A stretch of 64,000 nt of DNA from RGIG4140 sp045532865 (GCA_045532865.1 JAZSGT010000048.1:1-64000); one strand, 5' to 3'; shown: positions 34,858 through 44,029, numbered from the stretch's first letter. Notes: a model not told the origin generated them from the letters alone. A program made the numbers and translations.

Positions 34858-35814
34858 ATGACAAAGTATCTTATTACAGGTGTGAATGGGTTTGTGGGGC
34901 AATATTTTGCTGCATATTTGAAAGAAAAAGAACCTCAAAGCCAAATTTTGGGTGTTGATTTGATTTTAAGTGCAGATGGTTTAAGTGACCATTTTTTGCA
35001 AGTTGATTTAAAAGACAAAGCAAGGGTTTGTCACTTGATAGAAGATTACCAGCCTGATTATATTGTTCATTTAGCTGCAATTAGCTCAGTAGCTGAAAGT
35101 TGGAAGGCTCCTGCCACAACGGTTTTAAATAATACGAGTGTTTTTTTAAATTTAGTAGATGCTGTTAGGCAGTTTGATTTGGATACACGTATTTTATCCA
35201 TTGGTTCTTCTGAAGAATATGGAATTTATGATATTCCAATTAAGGAGTATTTTCATTTGCATCCTAAAAATCCGTATGCAGTTGCAAGAGTTGAACAAGA
35301 ATATTTAGCCAAATTATATGTGGATCATTTTGACTTGGATATTGTTATGACAAGGTCTTTCAACCACATAGGCCCTAAGCAGAACAAAAATTTTGTTGTT
35401 CCCTCTATTTTAAATGGCTTTATGGATATTTTAAAAGGTAAAAACAACAATGTCTTATCTGTTGGAAATATTGAAGTTGTACGGGATTTTTTGGATGTGC
35501 GTGATGTTGTTTCAGCCTATTATCAAATTTTAAAATTTGGAGAAAAACGTGAAGTTTATAATGTTTGTTCAGGCTATGGTGTCAGATTAAAAGACATGAT
35601 TGATTTGATTTCTGAAAAATTGGGCGTTTTCCCAAAAATTTTAGTTGATCCTTTAAAGTTAAGGTCAAATGACATTCTCTTTATTGTGGGGGATAATTCA
35701 AAATTAAAACAAGAGCTGATGTGGCAACCAAAATTTGAGTTAAAGCAAACGCTAACAGATATGATTGAAAGTTTGAAAAATGAACAAAAAGAGTCTACTC
35801 TATATTGGGCATAG
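34858..35814 (+). CDS. rmd: GDP-4-keto-6-deoxymannose reductase (GDP-D-rhamnose synthase, Rmd-like)
   Basis: The 318-residue SDR protein has GVNGFVGQYFA (NAD(P) loop), SIGSSEEYG, the catalytic YAVARVEQE (Tyr-x3-Arg, where Lys is usual), FNHIGPKQ and VVRDFLDVRDVV. FNHxGPxQ is typical of Rmd, which makes GDP-D-rhamnose from the Gmd product. In SDR enzymes the Lys of YxxxK is normally catalytic; here it is Arg. The gene follows gmd by 9 bases. An alternative is another GDP-sugar epimerase/reductase. Confidence 0.75.
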   Translation: MTKYLITGVNGFVGQYFAAYLKEKEPQSQILGVDLILSADGLSDHFLQVDLKDKARVCHLIEDYQPDYIVHLAAISSVAESWKAPATTVLNNTSVFLNLVDAVRQFDLDTRILSIGSSEEYGIYDIPIKEYFHLHPKNPYAVARVEQEYLAKLYVDHFDLDIVMTRSFNHIGPKQNKNFVVPSILNGFMDILKGKNNNVLSVGNIEVVRDFLDVRDVVSAYYQILKFGEKREVYNVCSGYGVRLKDMIDLISEKLGVFPKILVDPLKLRSNDILFIVGDNSKLKQELMWQPKFELKQTLTDMIESLKNEQKESTLYWA

Positions 35815-36844
35815 TTATCACAATAAAACAAAATCAACAGGGTTTTTAAAGGAGTTGTTAGAAACAAAATATCATTTGAGGGTGTTTGATTTTAACCCAG
35901 ATGAAGAATCATATGACAAGTTGCAATCAGTGAAAAATGAATTTTTTGATGTGGTTGTTCTTTTTCAGGTGATGCCAGATTTAGAAAGGTTTAAGCAATT
36001 TGTACAAACAAAAAAGATAGTGTTTTTTCCCATGTATGATGCTGTTGAGCACAGTGATTTTAAGTTTTGGTATTTATTCAAAGATGTAAAAATCATCAAT
36101 TTTTCAAAAACATTGCATGAAAAGTTATTATCCTTTGGATTGGATACTCATTATATTCAATATTTTCCAAAACCGATTGAAAAGGAGTCCTTTTCAAAAG
36201 AAAAAGTTGTTTATTTTTGGCAAAGAGTCTCAAGCATTCACTTAGGGATGATTGAAAAGCTCTTTTCAAAAATCCGGGTTAATAAATTTTTGGTGCATAA
36301 AGCCTTAGATCCCGCACAACAGTTTGTTTTTCCTAACAAAGATATTGAAAAACGGATTGAATATTCTAATTGGTATTCCACAAAAGAAGAAATGCTTCAA
36401 GCTTTGCAAAAAGCCAATATTTATATGGCGCCACGGCTAACAGAGGGGATTGGTATGAGCTTTTTGGAAGCGATGGCTATGGGGTTGTGTGTTGTGGCAA
36501 ATAATAAGCCAACGATGAATGAATATATTAAACAAGGTAAAACAGGGATTTTATATAATCAAGATAATATTGAGCCGTTGGATGATTTTGATGCTGTTCA
36601 AATTGGAAGAAATGCTCAAAATTATATTAAACAAGGTTACGAGATTTGGGAAAAAGAAAAGATCAATATCTTAAAATGGATGGATGAACCTGTTCAAATA
36701 AATAAAAATCAGATGGAAAAACAGATTTGTACAGTAACTTATTTTTTGTTTTCCTTTTTAGAGATTTTAAAAATAAAGGTTATGCCTTATGCAATTAAAA
36801 TCAATCTTTTTAAATTTATTCCACTATTTTATATAAAAAAATAA
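35780..36844 (+). CDS. Glycosyltransferase family 1/4-like protein
   Basis: The 354-residue protein has a GT-B C-terminal motif, APRLTEGIGMSFLEAMAMGLCVVA, with E-x7-E, followed by MNEYIKQGKTG. The N-terminal half (LLYIGHSYHNKTKSTGFLKEL) starts with a plausible Rossmann strand. It overlaps the rmd-like gene by 35 bases, pointing to tight operon coupling. The last 40 residues are hydrophobic and basic, possibly membrane-associating. Substrate unknown. Confidence 0.82.
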   Translation: MNKKSLLYIGHSYHNKTKSTGFLKELLETKYHLRVFDFNPDEESYDKLQSVKNEFFDVVVLFQVMPDLERFKQFVQTKKIVFFPMYDAVEHSDFKFWYLFKDVKIINFSKTLHEKLLSFGLDTHYIQYFPKPIEKESFSKEKVVYFWQRVSSIHLGMIEKLFSKIRVNKFLVHKALDPAQQFVFPNKDIEKRIEYSNWYSTKEEMLQALQKANIYMAPRLTEGIGMSFLEAMAMGLCVVANNKPTMNEYIKQGKTGILYNQDNIEPLDDFDAVQIGRNAQNYIKQGYEIWEKEKINILKWMDEPVQINKNQMEKQICTVTYFLFSFLEILKIKVMPYAIKINLFKFIPLFYIKK

Positions 36845-36856
36845 GAGGTTTTAAGG

Positions 36857-38008
36857 ATGACACAGCAAATAACAAGTTTGGTAACAATTATTACTCCGAC
36901 ATATAATTTGATTGAAAATGCACGCCTTGAGTGGTTCAAGCAGAATATTGAAAGTGTTCAAGATCAGACGTATCCCTTTATTGAGCATTTGGTGATTGAT
37001 GGAGGTTCAACAGATGGAACCATTGATGTTTTAGAACAGTATCAAAAAGAGGGGTTGATTACTTATTATTCGCAAAAAGATAAGGGGATTTATGATGCTC
37101 TTAATCGTGGTATTTTAAAAGCAAAGGGAAAATATGTTGTTTGCCTTAATTCAGATGATTACTATTTTTCAAACAAAGCAGTGGAGTTAGAAGTTACATT
37201 ATTGGAGAAAACAAAAGCAGATGCTTGTTATGCAGATACAATGGGAATCAATGCAAAAGATGATAGTTATTTATCCATTTGGTCAGGAAAAGATACTTTT
37301 TTCCCACCATTTGGGGAGATACCAAATCATCAAACGTTTATGATTAAAACAAGCGTGATGAAGGAATTGGGGCTGTATAACACGGATTATAGAGTGTCAG
37401 CTGATAGTAATTTTATTTATAAAATGATTGCGCATGACAAAAAGTTTGTTTATGTGCCTGAAACGTTGGTTGGGTATAGAAGTGGTGGATATTCCGATCA
37501 AAACCATGTGGATGTGTTGAAAGATCAAGAGCGAAGTTTTCAAGAGTTTTTTGCAACGAAATTAGGCTTGACAGAAGAAGAAATTCACCTGTTAGCTCAC
37601 AATCGTTTTTTGTCTCTTGAGCTTGAAAAAGCTATTTCTTTGGGCTCAAAGTTAAAACGACCTGATTGGATTGAGGCTTTTTTTAGCCGGTATTTGAAAA
37701 ATAAGCGAGTTATACCAGCTTCAATTTTTAAAAAAGAAGAGATGTCTCCTTTAAAAGAAGGGATGAGTATTCGGTATAAGTTTTTTGATTTTTTGTATTT
37801 TTTTAAGATAAAAAGAAAGGAACATTCAATAAAGGCGTATCTTTTTGGTAAAGTTCCGATTTTATGTTATAAGAAAAAAGGTGTTAAAAAGGTTTTAAAA
37901 GTTTTGTTTTGCCCACTTTTTAAAGAAAGAACCTTTCAATCAGGTAAAATGGTCAAATATTATGTTTTGAATATCCCATTTTTAAAAGTTGTTAGAAAGG
38001 TAGGTTAG
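36857..38008 (+). CDS. Glycosyltransferase family 2 protein
   Basis: The 383-residue protein has a GT-A domain (VTIITPTYNL, HLVIDGGSTDGT, DKGIYDALNRG and CLNSDDYYF, the DxD-type motif) over residues about 7-230. A C-terminal extension of about 130 residues is basic and aromatic and may bind the membrane. AAGGATG precedes the start. The form resembles WcaA/WbbD-like enzymes that recognise a lipid-linked acceptor, but substrate is unknown. The next gene starts right at its stop. Confidence 0.88.
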   Translation: MTQQITSLVTIITPTYNLIENARLEWFKQNIESVQDQTYPFIEHLVIDGGSTDGTIDVLEQYQKEGLITYYSQKDKGIYDALNRGILKAKGKYVVCLNSDDYYFSNKAVELEVTLLEKTKADACYADTMGINAKDDSYLSIWSGKDTFFPPFGEIPNHQTFMIKTSVMKELGLYNTDYRVSADSNFIYKMIAHDKKFVYVPETLVGYRSGGYSDQNHVDVLKDQERSFQEFFATKLGLTEEEIHLLAHNRFLSLELEKAISLGSKLKRPDWIEAFFSRYLKNKRVIPASIFKKEEMSPLKEGMSIRYKFFDFLYFFKIKRKEHSIKAYLFGKVPILCYKKKGVKKVLKVLFCPLFKERTFQSGKMVKYYVLNIPFLKVVRKVG

Positions 38009-39346
38009 ATGTTATTTCCAGAAAAAATAAAATCTCTTTTTAAAGTAAGGGAAGGGAACTCTTCTCTTTTATCAAAAAGTTTGTGTGATGAAAAAGGGCG
38101 TGTGTTTATAGAGAATAACAATGTTTATCGTGCGATATTCCCTGCGTATGAACAAGAGGTGTTAGAACTTTTGAATTCTAAAATGTTTGAAGCTTTGGTT
38201 AAAATGGGTTGGTTCCCTAAAACAAAGGTGTCATCAAAAAAGATAAAGGGATTTAATCTGGTTTTAAAACATGAAAAATTGCTTGCTTCTGAACAAACAG
38301 AGTGGAGCTTTTTCAATTTAAAAGAGGCCGTGTTGTTGCTCTTAAAGTTGGAGCAGTTTTTAAATGTATATGGTTATCAGCTTTGGGATGGGCATTTATA
38401 CAATATTCTTTTAAAAAACAATCGTCCTTTGTTTGTTGATTTAGGTTCTATTCAAAAAAAGAAAGGACCTTCTTGTTTTTATAATGAAATACTTTATTTG
38501 TCCATTTATCCATTGGTATTGATGAGCATGAATGAACGATTTTTGGCGCATTCAATTTTATCCTATCACAATTATATGCGAATTATTCCTGCACAACAAA
38601 TTGAAAATTCTGAAGCTGTGCAACAAGTGATAGAGTCTTTTTTTAAAAAACATAAGGTGCCTTATGATTTAAATAGATTATATGACCCTGTGTTTTTAGA
38701 GAAATATCTAACAAAACCTCAAATGGAGGAAACACTTTGGGCAAATTATCAAACAGATTTTTATGAAAATCAAAATCTGGACCGGTTTAAAAGGTATGCC
38801 CTTATTGATCGGTATATTCAAAAATTTACAAAACAAAAGCGTATAAGTGTATGTGATTTGGCTGGTAATCAAGGAGCATTACTTTATTATTTGGAACAAA
38901 AGAATAAGAGAAAATACACATTTTTAACCAACATTGATTATGATGAAAATGCCATTGAGGCTTCTCAAAAAATTTTGATTTCAAAAGGGTCAAAAGTATC
39001 ATCGTATCTTTTTAACTTTATGATGCCAAAAAGGGACTTGTATCAAGACTTTAAGCATGATGTTGTTTTGGCGTTGGCTGTAACACATCACCTTATTTTG
39101 TCTCAAAAGTTTCATTTAGATGCAGTATTTGAACAAATAAAAAAGTATTCAAAAAAGTTTGTGTTTGTTGAGTTTATGCCCCTTGGTTTGTGGGACGGAA
39201 CAACAGCGCCAGATTTACCCCCATGGTATTTAAAAGAGTGGTTCACCACGCATTTTAAAAATCATTTTAAGCTTTTAAAAGTCAAACAAATGGAAGCGAA
39301 TCGTATTTTGTTTGTAGGTCGTGTGAAAGGGGAAAATAGGAGATGA
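38009..39346 (+). CDS. Kinase-like plus SAM methyltransferase two-domain protein
   Basis: The 445-residue protein has two parts. Residues about 90-160 contain LWDGHLYNILL and LFVDLGSI, resembling the HxDxxxxN and DFG loops of kinase-fold sugar kinases but altered. Residues about 280-420 form a class I methyltransferase: ISVCDLAGNQGALLYYL (SAM loop), FLTNIDYDENAI and a motif IV region LALAVTHHLIL. A similar pairing is known in NoeA-like nodulation proteins. It may methylate, and perhaps phosphorylate, the glycan end. It directly abuts the GT2 stop and overlaps the cupin gene by 4 bases. Confidence 0.7.
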   Translation: MLFPEKIKSLFKVREGNSSLLSKSLCDEKGRVFIENNNVYRAIFPAYEQEVLELLNSKMFEALVKMGWFPKTKVSSKKIKGFNLVLKHEKLLASEQTEWSFFNLKEAVLLLLKLEQFLNVYGYQLWDGHLYNILLKNNRPLFVDLGSIQKKKGPSCFYNEILYLSIYPLVLMSMNERFLAHSILSYHNYMRIIPAQQIENSEAVQQVIESFFKKHKVPYDLNRLYDPVFLEKYLTKPQMEETLWANYQTDFYENQNLDRFKRYALIDRYIQKFTKQKRISVCDLAGNQGALLYYLEQKNKRKYTFLTNIDYDENAIEASQKILISKGSKVSSYLFNFMMPKRDLYQDFKHDVVLALAVTHHLILSQKFHLDAVFEQIKKYSKKFVFVEFMPLGLWDGTTAPDLPPWYLKEWFTTHFKNHFKLLKVKQMEANRILFVGRVKGENRR

Positions 39347-39714
39347 ATTTGTATCAATTAAATGAAAAAGGGATGCGTCCTTGGGGATCTTGGCAAGTGA
39401 TAGGTGTTGGAAAAGGATATATTGTTAAAAAGTTACAGATTTTGCCTCAGGCTTCTTTGTCTTTACAAATGCATCATCATCGTGCAGAACATTGGGTTGT
39501 GGTGAGGGGAAAAGCGCACGTTCAAGTGGGTGAAAAAGAGTTTGATTTAACCAAAGGAATGGTGGTAGATATCCCTAAAAAAACAAAACATCAGCTTGAA
39601 AATTTAAGCAATCAACCTTTAGAAGTTATTGAAGTTCAAATGGGTAAAATTTTAAATGAAGAAGACATTGTTCGTTTTAAGGATCGATATAATAGAGTAG
39701 AAAAGGGATATTGA
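39343..39714 (+). CDS. Cupin protein, type II mannose-6-phosphate isomerase-like domain
   Basis: The 123-residue cupin has RPWGSWQVI, the metal-binding SLQMHHHRAEHWVVVRGKAHV and TKHQLENLSNQPLEVIEVQMG. These match the C-terminal isomerase domain of bifunctional ManC (GDP-mannose pyrophosphorylase/PMI), but here as a stand-alone gene. It may convert fructose-6-P to mannose-6-P and so feed Gmd with GDP-mannose. No pyrophosphorylase or phosphomannomutase gene is in the window. It is the last gene of the glycan operon. Confidence 0.85.
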   Translation: MNLYQLNEKGMRPWGSWQVIGVGKGYIVKKLQILPQASLSLQMHHHRAEHWVVVRGKAHVQVGEKEFDLTKGMVVDIPKKTKHQLENLSNQPLEVIEVQMGKILNEEDIVRFKDRYNRVEKGY

Positions 39715-39738
39715 GAAAATTTATGTCCATTTTTTATC

Positions 39739-39768
39739 TTTACATAAAATTTGTTGTCATGATAAAAT
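39739..39768 (+). promoter_or_regulatory. Promoter of the HExxH-ankyrin gene
   Basis: TTTACA is followed after 18 bases by TAAAAT, about 30 bases before the Shine-Dalgarno. Confidence 0.5.
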
Positions 39769-39807
39769 GATTACATAATAATGGTTTTATGGGAAAGGAT
39801 AATGTTA

Positions 39808-42321
39808 ATGTGGCATAAGCTTCTTCCAAATACATTGGATGTAATTAAGGTAAAATATGGGCAAAAAAATGGGAGAGCAAAAACAATTACTTATCAAGAA
39901 TTTTTGAATTTGCCAGCTCATGAGTTGTCTTCAAAAGAACAAGAATTACAAAAAGCAATGGAAAAACTCTATCATGTGAATGACAGGTACCCTCCTTTGT
40001 TTAAAGAATTCCCAAATTGGCGACCTAATCAACCCTTGACGATTGATGCAACAACTTTGTCATATAGTAAAACGGTTAGAGCTTCTTTTATACCGGCTAA
40101 AAATGTGGTTGAATTTACGACAGCTGCATTTGATGAGGAGTTGTTTTCAACTTTGGTGCATGAATTGAAACATGCTGAAGATTGCACAGAAGACTATGTT
40201 AGTTCATTTCTAACAACACGTTGTCAAGATGGGCTTGCTTATCATCAAATAGGGGTTCTTTTAGAGGCGAGAGCTAGAGCATGTGAATTAACAGCGGTTA
40301 TGGCTGATTGTTTGGATAGAGACTTAAGTGTTGAAGAGTTTCGTGCTGAAATTCAAAAAGATGGAATTTATAGATATGTTTCAATGATTATGCCTGAGGT
40401 TGAAAAACAGTATAAAAATTATATGCGTTTTTGGGCGAAAGATACGGGAAAAAATCTTCAAGAGATGCAACATGTTGCAACCATTGCTATTATCCCACAT
40501 TTTGTGGAAGGACAAGATTATAAAGAAGGTTATTTCCTTGATTACAATAAAAATCATTCAATTAAAGCAAGCGATAAGGGTTTGCAAGAATTACCATCTT
40601 CTTGGACAGATTTTTATTCCCATCATTATAATGATGCTTTTATAGAAATGTTAAGGGCCTCTTTTCCAAATGGAAAACCACTTGAAGCAGGTGCTGATAA
40701 GATTACAGCAGATATTTTTGAAAAACTAAATGTAAATGTAAATGTGGATCTTTCCCCTCTTTTGTGGAAAGCTATTGAAAAACAAGATGTTGCAGCTGTT
40801 AAAGATTTAATCAAAGAAGGTGTAAATATAAATGGTTTGAATAATGAGGGATGGACTTCTTTGCATGTTGCAGCTAATTGTGGAAATGTTGAGATTGTTA
40901 ATATGTTGATCAAAGAAGGGGTAAATGTTGACCAAGTAGATCAACATGGACGAACGCCTTTAATGCTGGCAGCTAAGAACGCCCATTTTTTGGTTGTTGA
41001 GGCCTTAATAAAACAAGGGGCAGATGTGAATCAATCAGACAAATTTGGTGAGGCACCCTTGGTTTCATTAGCTGATGGGTTGCATCTTGCTTTAAGTTTT
41101 CCGAATAATTCAAAAAAAGTTACCGATTATATCAAAACTGCTAAAATTCTTAGGAAACATGGTGGGAAATTTAACGGTTCTATACCTAAAGTTGTTTATG
41201 AATTATTCGTTAAAGAAGGGATTATTATTCCAAAAGAGGGTGTCGAAAATGGTTTAACTACTTCTTCTTATATCCCAACACGCTCAACTTCTGTGACTGG
41301 TGGGCAAGTAGTAGTGTCTACAAAGAAAACTAGGAATGTTAACAAAGGGAATAAGAATGGTGAAACGCTTTTGATTGATGCTGCGAGAAATGGAGATGTT
41401 GATGTTGTAGATGCATTGTTAAAACAAGGGGGAAATGTAAACCAAGGAAATAAAAAAGGTGAGACTCCTTTGATTTTGGCTGCAGCGTATGGACATGTTG
41501 AAGTTGTTGATGTTTTAATAAAACAAGGAGCAAATGTTAATCAAGGAAATAAAAACGGAGATACGCCTTTGCATTTAGCTGCCATAAATGGACGTACTGA
41601 AGTTGTTGATACTTTGATAAGGCAAGGAGCAAATGTTAATCAAGGAAATAAATTTGGAGAGCCACCGTTGATTCGAACTGCTATGATGGGACATGTTAAA
41701 GTTGCTGAATCCTTAATAAGACATGGTGCAGACGTTAATCAAGGAAATGAAACGGGAGTGACTCCTTTGCATGGGGCCCTGGCGCATAATCATGTTGAAT
41801 TAGTTGATATTTTAATAAGATATGGTGCAGATGTTAACCAAGGGAATAAATACGGTGTGACACCTTTGATTGTTGCTGCAGCGAATGAGTGTGTTGAATC
41901 AATTGATATTTTAATAAGACATGGTGCAAATATAAATCAAGGAAATAAAGATGGACAAACGCCCTTAATAATAGCAGCTGAGAATGGACATATTTCTATT
42001 GTTGAGGCTTTAATAAAACACGGGGTAGATGTGAATCAAACAGACAAATTTGGTGTGACACCGTTGTCTTATGTGATAAATGTTTTGAATGAAAAATTAA
42101 AAGCAGGGGATTCTGATGTTTCAAATTGGTTGAAAATTGCTGAAATGCTCAAACAAAAAGGGGCAGAAGAGTTGCAAACAGGGCATTTGAGTTCTAACGC
42201 TTACCCAAGTGAAAATGATTTAAATGTATCAACTCGTTTGGTGGAATGTGCTACATGTGTAAATGAAAGTCCAGAAGAAGATTTATCTATGCCAAAACAA
42301 GGCCGAGGAAATATTTCTTAA
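39808..42321 (+). CDS. Ankyrin repeat protein with N-terminal HExxH metallopeptidase-like domain
   Basis: The 837-residue protein has HELKH at 118-122, the zinc-peptidase HExxH motif, in LFSTLVHELKHAEDC. LLEARARACELTA (Glu153 or Glu161) could supply the third ligand. Residues about 310-430 hold three ankyrin units. Residues about 510-760 hold eight more, very alike (NVNQGNKxGxTPLxxAAxxGH). Both blocks end with a long DVNQ(S/T)DKFG unit, suggesting an internal duplication. AAAGGA 8 bases before the ATG at 39808 decides the start; an in-frame ATG at 39781 lacks one. No signal peptide. It may be an effector protease whose target is set by the ankyrins (inference). Confidence 0.8.
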   Translation: MWHKLLPNTLDVIKVKYGQKNGRAKTITYQEFLNLPAHELSSKEQELQKAMEKLYHVNDRYPPLFKEFPNWRPNQPLTIDATTLSYSKTVRASFIPAKNVVEFTTAAFDEELFSTLVHELKHAEDCTEDYVSSFLTTRCQDGLAYHQIGVLLEARARACELTAVMADCLDRDLSVEEFRAEIQKDGIYRYVSMIMPEVEKQYKNYMRFWAKDTGKNLQEMQHVATIAIIPHFVEGQDYKEGYFLDYNKNHSIKASDKGLQELPSSWTDFYSHHYNDAFIEMLRASFPNGKPLEAGADKITADIFEKLNVNVNVDLSPLLWKAIEKQDVAAVKDLIKEGVNINGLNNEGWTSLHVAANCGNVEIVNMLIKEGVNVDQVDQHGRTPLMLAAKNAHFLVVEALIKQGADVNQSDKFGEAPLVSLADGLHLALSFPNNSKKVTDYIKTAKILRKHGGKFNGSIPKVVYELFVKEGIIIPKEGVENGLTTSSYIPTRSTSVTGGQVVVSTKKTRNVNKGNKNGETLLIDAARNGDVDVVDALLKQGGNVNQGNKKGETPLILAAAYGHVEVVDVLIKQGANVNQGNKNGDTPLHLAAINGRTEVVDTLIRQGANVNQGNKFGEPPLIRTAMMGHVKVAESLIRHGADVNQGNETGVTPLHGALAHNHVELVDILIRYGADVNQGNKYGVTPLIVAAANECVESIDILIRHGANINQGNKDGQTPLIIAAENGHISIVEALIKHGVDVNQTDKFGVTPLSYVINVLNEKLKAGDSDVSNWLKIAEMLKQKGAEELQTGHLSSNAYPSENDLNVSTRLVECATCVNESPEEDLSMPKQGRGNIS

Positions 42322-42339
42322 AATAACTTTAATAATGTT

Positions 42340-42368
42340 TTGAAATAATTGAAAAAATATGCTATCTT
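42340..42368 (+). promoter_or_regulatory. Promoter of the GNAT gene
   Basis: TTGAAA is followed after 17 bases by TATCTT, just before an AGGAGG Shine-Dalgarno. Confidence 0.5.
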
Positions 42369-42394
42369 TCTAATCGGTGTTTTAGGAGGATAAA

Positions 42395-42964
42395 ATGAGT
42401 GATATACCAACAAAATTAGAAGGAGCCAAAATTTACATTCAAAAGCTCCCTGTAACATTTGAATTTGCGCATCAATTATTTGGTATTGTTGAGGTAAATA
42501 GAAACCATATTTTACCTTGGCTGGATTGGGCTTTGCCTGAAATGACAGCAAAGGCTGAGGATGAATATAACTTTGCCTTATTTGCTGATGAAGATTGGGC
42601 CGCAGGGAAACGGTTTGAATTTGCAATTTTTAAGCAAGGTACAAAAGAGTTGTTAGGCGGCATTTGTTTGATACGATATGGTAATAAGCGTGATAAAAAA
42701 GGAGAAATTGGCTATTGGCTTAAAAAAGAAGCAACAGGAAAGGGGTATATGCTTGAGGCTATTTCTTTAATCGAAAAGTTTGCTTATGATCTGGGATATG
42801 AACGCCTTGTGATTAGAAATGATGTGGACAATATTCCTTCTAAAAGAGTGGCTGAAAGAGCAGGGTATACTTTTGAAGGAATTGAGCGCCACGGTCATTA
42901 TGATCGAAAAAATGACAAGTTCGTTGACATCAATGTTTTTTCAAAATTACGTTCTGAAATTTAA
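42395..42964 (+). CDS. GNAT N-acetyltransferase of the RimJ/RimL type
   Basis: The 189-residue protein has the RimL layout: IVEVNRNHILPWLDWA near the N-terminus, GEIGYWLKKEATGKGYMLEA (acetyl-CoA pyrophosphate loop) and VDNIPSKRVAERAGYTFEG. Family members acetylate N-termini of ribosomal proteins or small amines. It is not the tsaB-linked RimI. TAGGAGG precedes the ATG. Substrate unknown. Confidence 0.88.
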   Translation: MSDIPTKLEGAKIYIQKLPVTFEFAHQLFGIVEVNRNHILPWLDWALPEMTAKAEDEYNFALFADEDWAAGKRFEFAIFKQGTKELLGGICLIRYGNKRDKKGEIGYWLKKEATGKGYMLEAISLIEKFAYDLGYERLVIRNDVDNIPSKRVAERAGYTFEGIERHGHYDRKNDKFVDINVFSKLRSEI

Positions 42965-43037
42965 TAATAACACGAGCGTTAAAAAAAGTTTTAATTACGT
43001 TGTTTTTAAATTTTAAAAGAGACGTATCAGATAAATT

Positions 43038-43565
43038 TTATTTCCAGTATAGTTCAAGTAATGAAACAGCTCCTAAACGGTTGGCATACTCTTTGGGGTT
43101 TGATATGATATTGTTTTTCAAAGATGCTAAATCAGTCCACATAACTTCAGAAACTTCACCATCTTTAAATATAAATGATTGATTGTTGTTTACGTGTATT
43201 AAAAAAACACCTAACATTTCTTTGTTTTTATTTTCCTGTGAAGTATAACGGAATTCTCCTAATTTAATAATGTCATTTTTTTTAATTTGTAAGCCTAATT
43301 CCTCATCACCTTCTTTAATAACATTATCTATTAGAATGTTTTTTTGATCGTTTGTTTCAGTACAGTGGCCTCCAAATGACACATCCCATTTGCCGGCGCT
43401 TTTTTCTTTTGTAGCTGAGCGTCTTTGAATGAGGATTTTTCCATCTTCATTCATAACCCAACATTGAATAGCGTAGTGTAAAAATCCATTGTTATGTACA
43501 AGTTGTCGATCTTCTAAATTTGAAATATCGCCATTTTCATTAAGCGTGTATATTTTTTCAACCAT
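43038..43565 (-). CDS. Nudix hydrolase
   Basis: The 175-residue protein has KWDVSFGGHCTETND and VIKEGDEELGL, a Nudix box in which REUxEE reads KEGDEE and the spacing after the first Gly is altered. The N-terminal half (HYAIQCWVMNEDGKILIQRRS) fits YfcD/isopentenyl-diphosphate isomerase-like Nudix enzymes. These hydrolyse nucleoside diphosphates linked to other groups. The altered box leaves activity uncertain. It stands alone. Confidence 0.85.
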   Translation of the reverse strand: MVEKIYTLNENGDISNLEDRQLVHNNGFLHYAIQCWVMNEDGKILIQRRSATKEKSAGKWDVSFGGHCTETNDQKNILIDNVIKEGDEELGLQIKKNDIIKLGEFRYTSQENKNKEMLGVFLIHVNNNQSFIFKDGEVSEVMWTDLASLKNNIISNPKEYANRLGAVSLLELYWK

Positions 43566-43690
43566 GTATTACCTTTTAAAATAGATAGAAATTTTAATGC
43601 TGAAACAGTTTTTTCTTTGGGTTTAATAAACAACCTTATGGGATATATTAGATACATCCTTTATATTAAAAAAGACTTGTTGGAACTTAT

Positions 43691-44029
43691 CTATTTTTGA
43701 ATAAGTCCAATCTCAATCCCAACAACACCAAATTTTTGTTGATCAGTTGGGGTATAAAATTCTTCCAAAGCGTTGGTTAAATCATCCCTTGTTCTAAAAC
43801 CTGCTTGGTAAGGTTGAATTTTATTGCAAAGGGCGTCAAAGTTCTTTTCCCAATGCAGATTAATCACTTTGGCATGGAAAGAGTCTTTTTTATCTTCGCT
43901 GTTGGTAAATAAAATGTAATCACCCATTTTGATTTTTTGACGTTTTTCATCAAAAAGGCGAAGTTCAATAATTTTTTTGCCTTCTTTTAACTGATTAAAA
44001 TAAGGCTGTTTCACACTCATGTAATGCAT
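43691..44029 (-). CDS. ASCH domain protein
   Basis: From the ATG at 44029 the protein has 112 residues. MSVKQPYFNQLKEGKKIIELRL and KMGDYILFTNS match ASCH, a PUA-like beta-barrel domain thought to bind RNA. An AGGAGG Shine-Dalgarno before 44029 fixes the start, although the frame is open to 44323. It is alone on this strand, next to the ankyrin-like gene. Confidence 0.82.
   Translation of the reverse strand: MHYMSVKQPYFNQLKEGKKIIELRLFDEKRQKIKMGDYILFTNSEDKKDSFHAKVINLHWEKNFDALCNKIQPYQAGFRTRDDLTNALEEFYTPTDQQKFGVVGIEIGLIQK

Noticed and set aside
40400..40645. Frame overlapping the HExxH-ankyrin gene
   Set aside because: It is a shadow in another frame, without a Shine-Dalgarno or protein-like composition.
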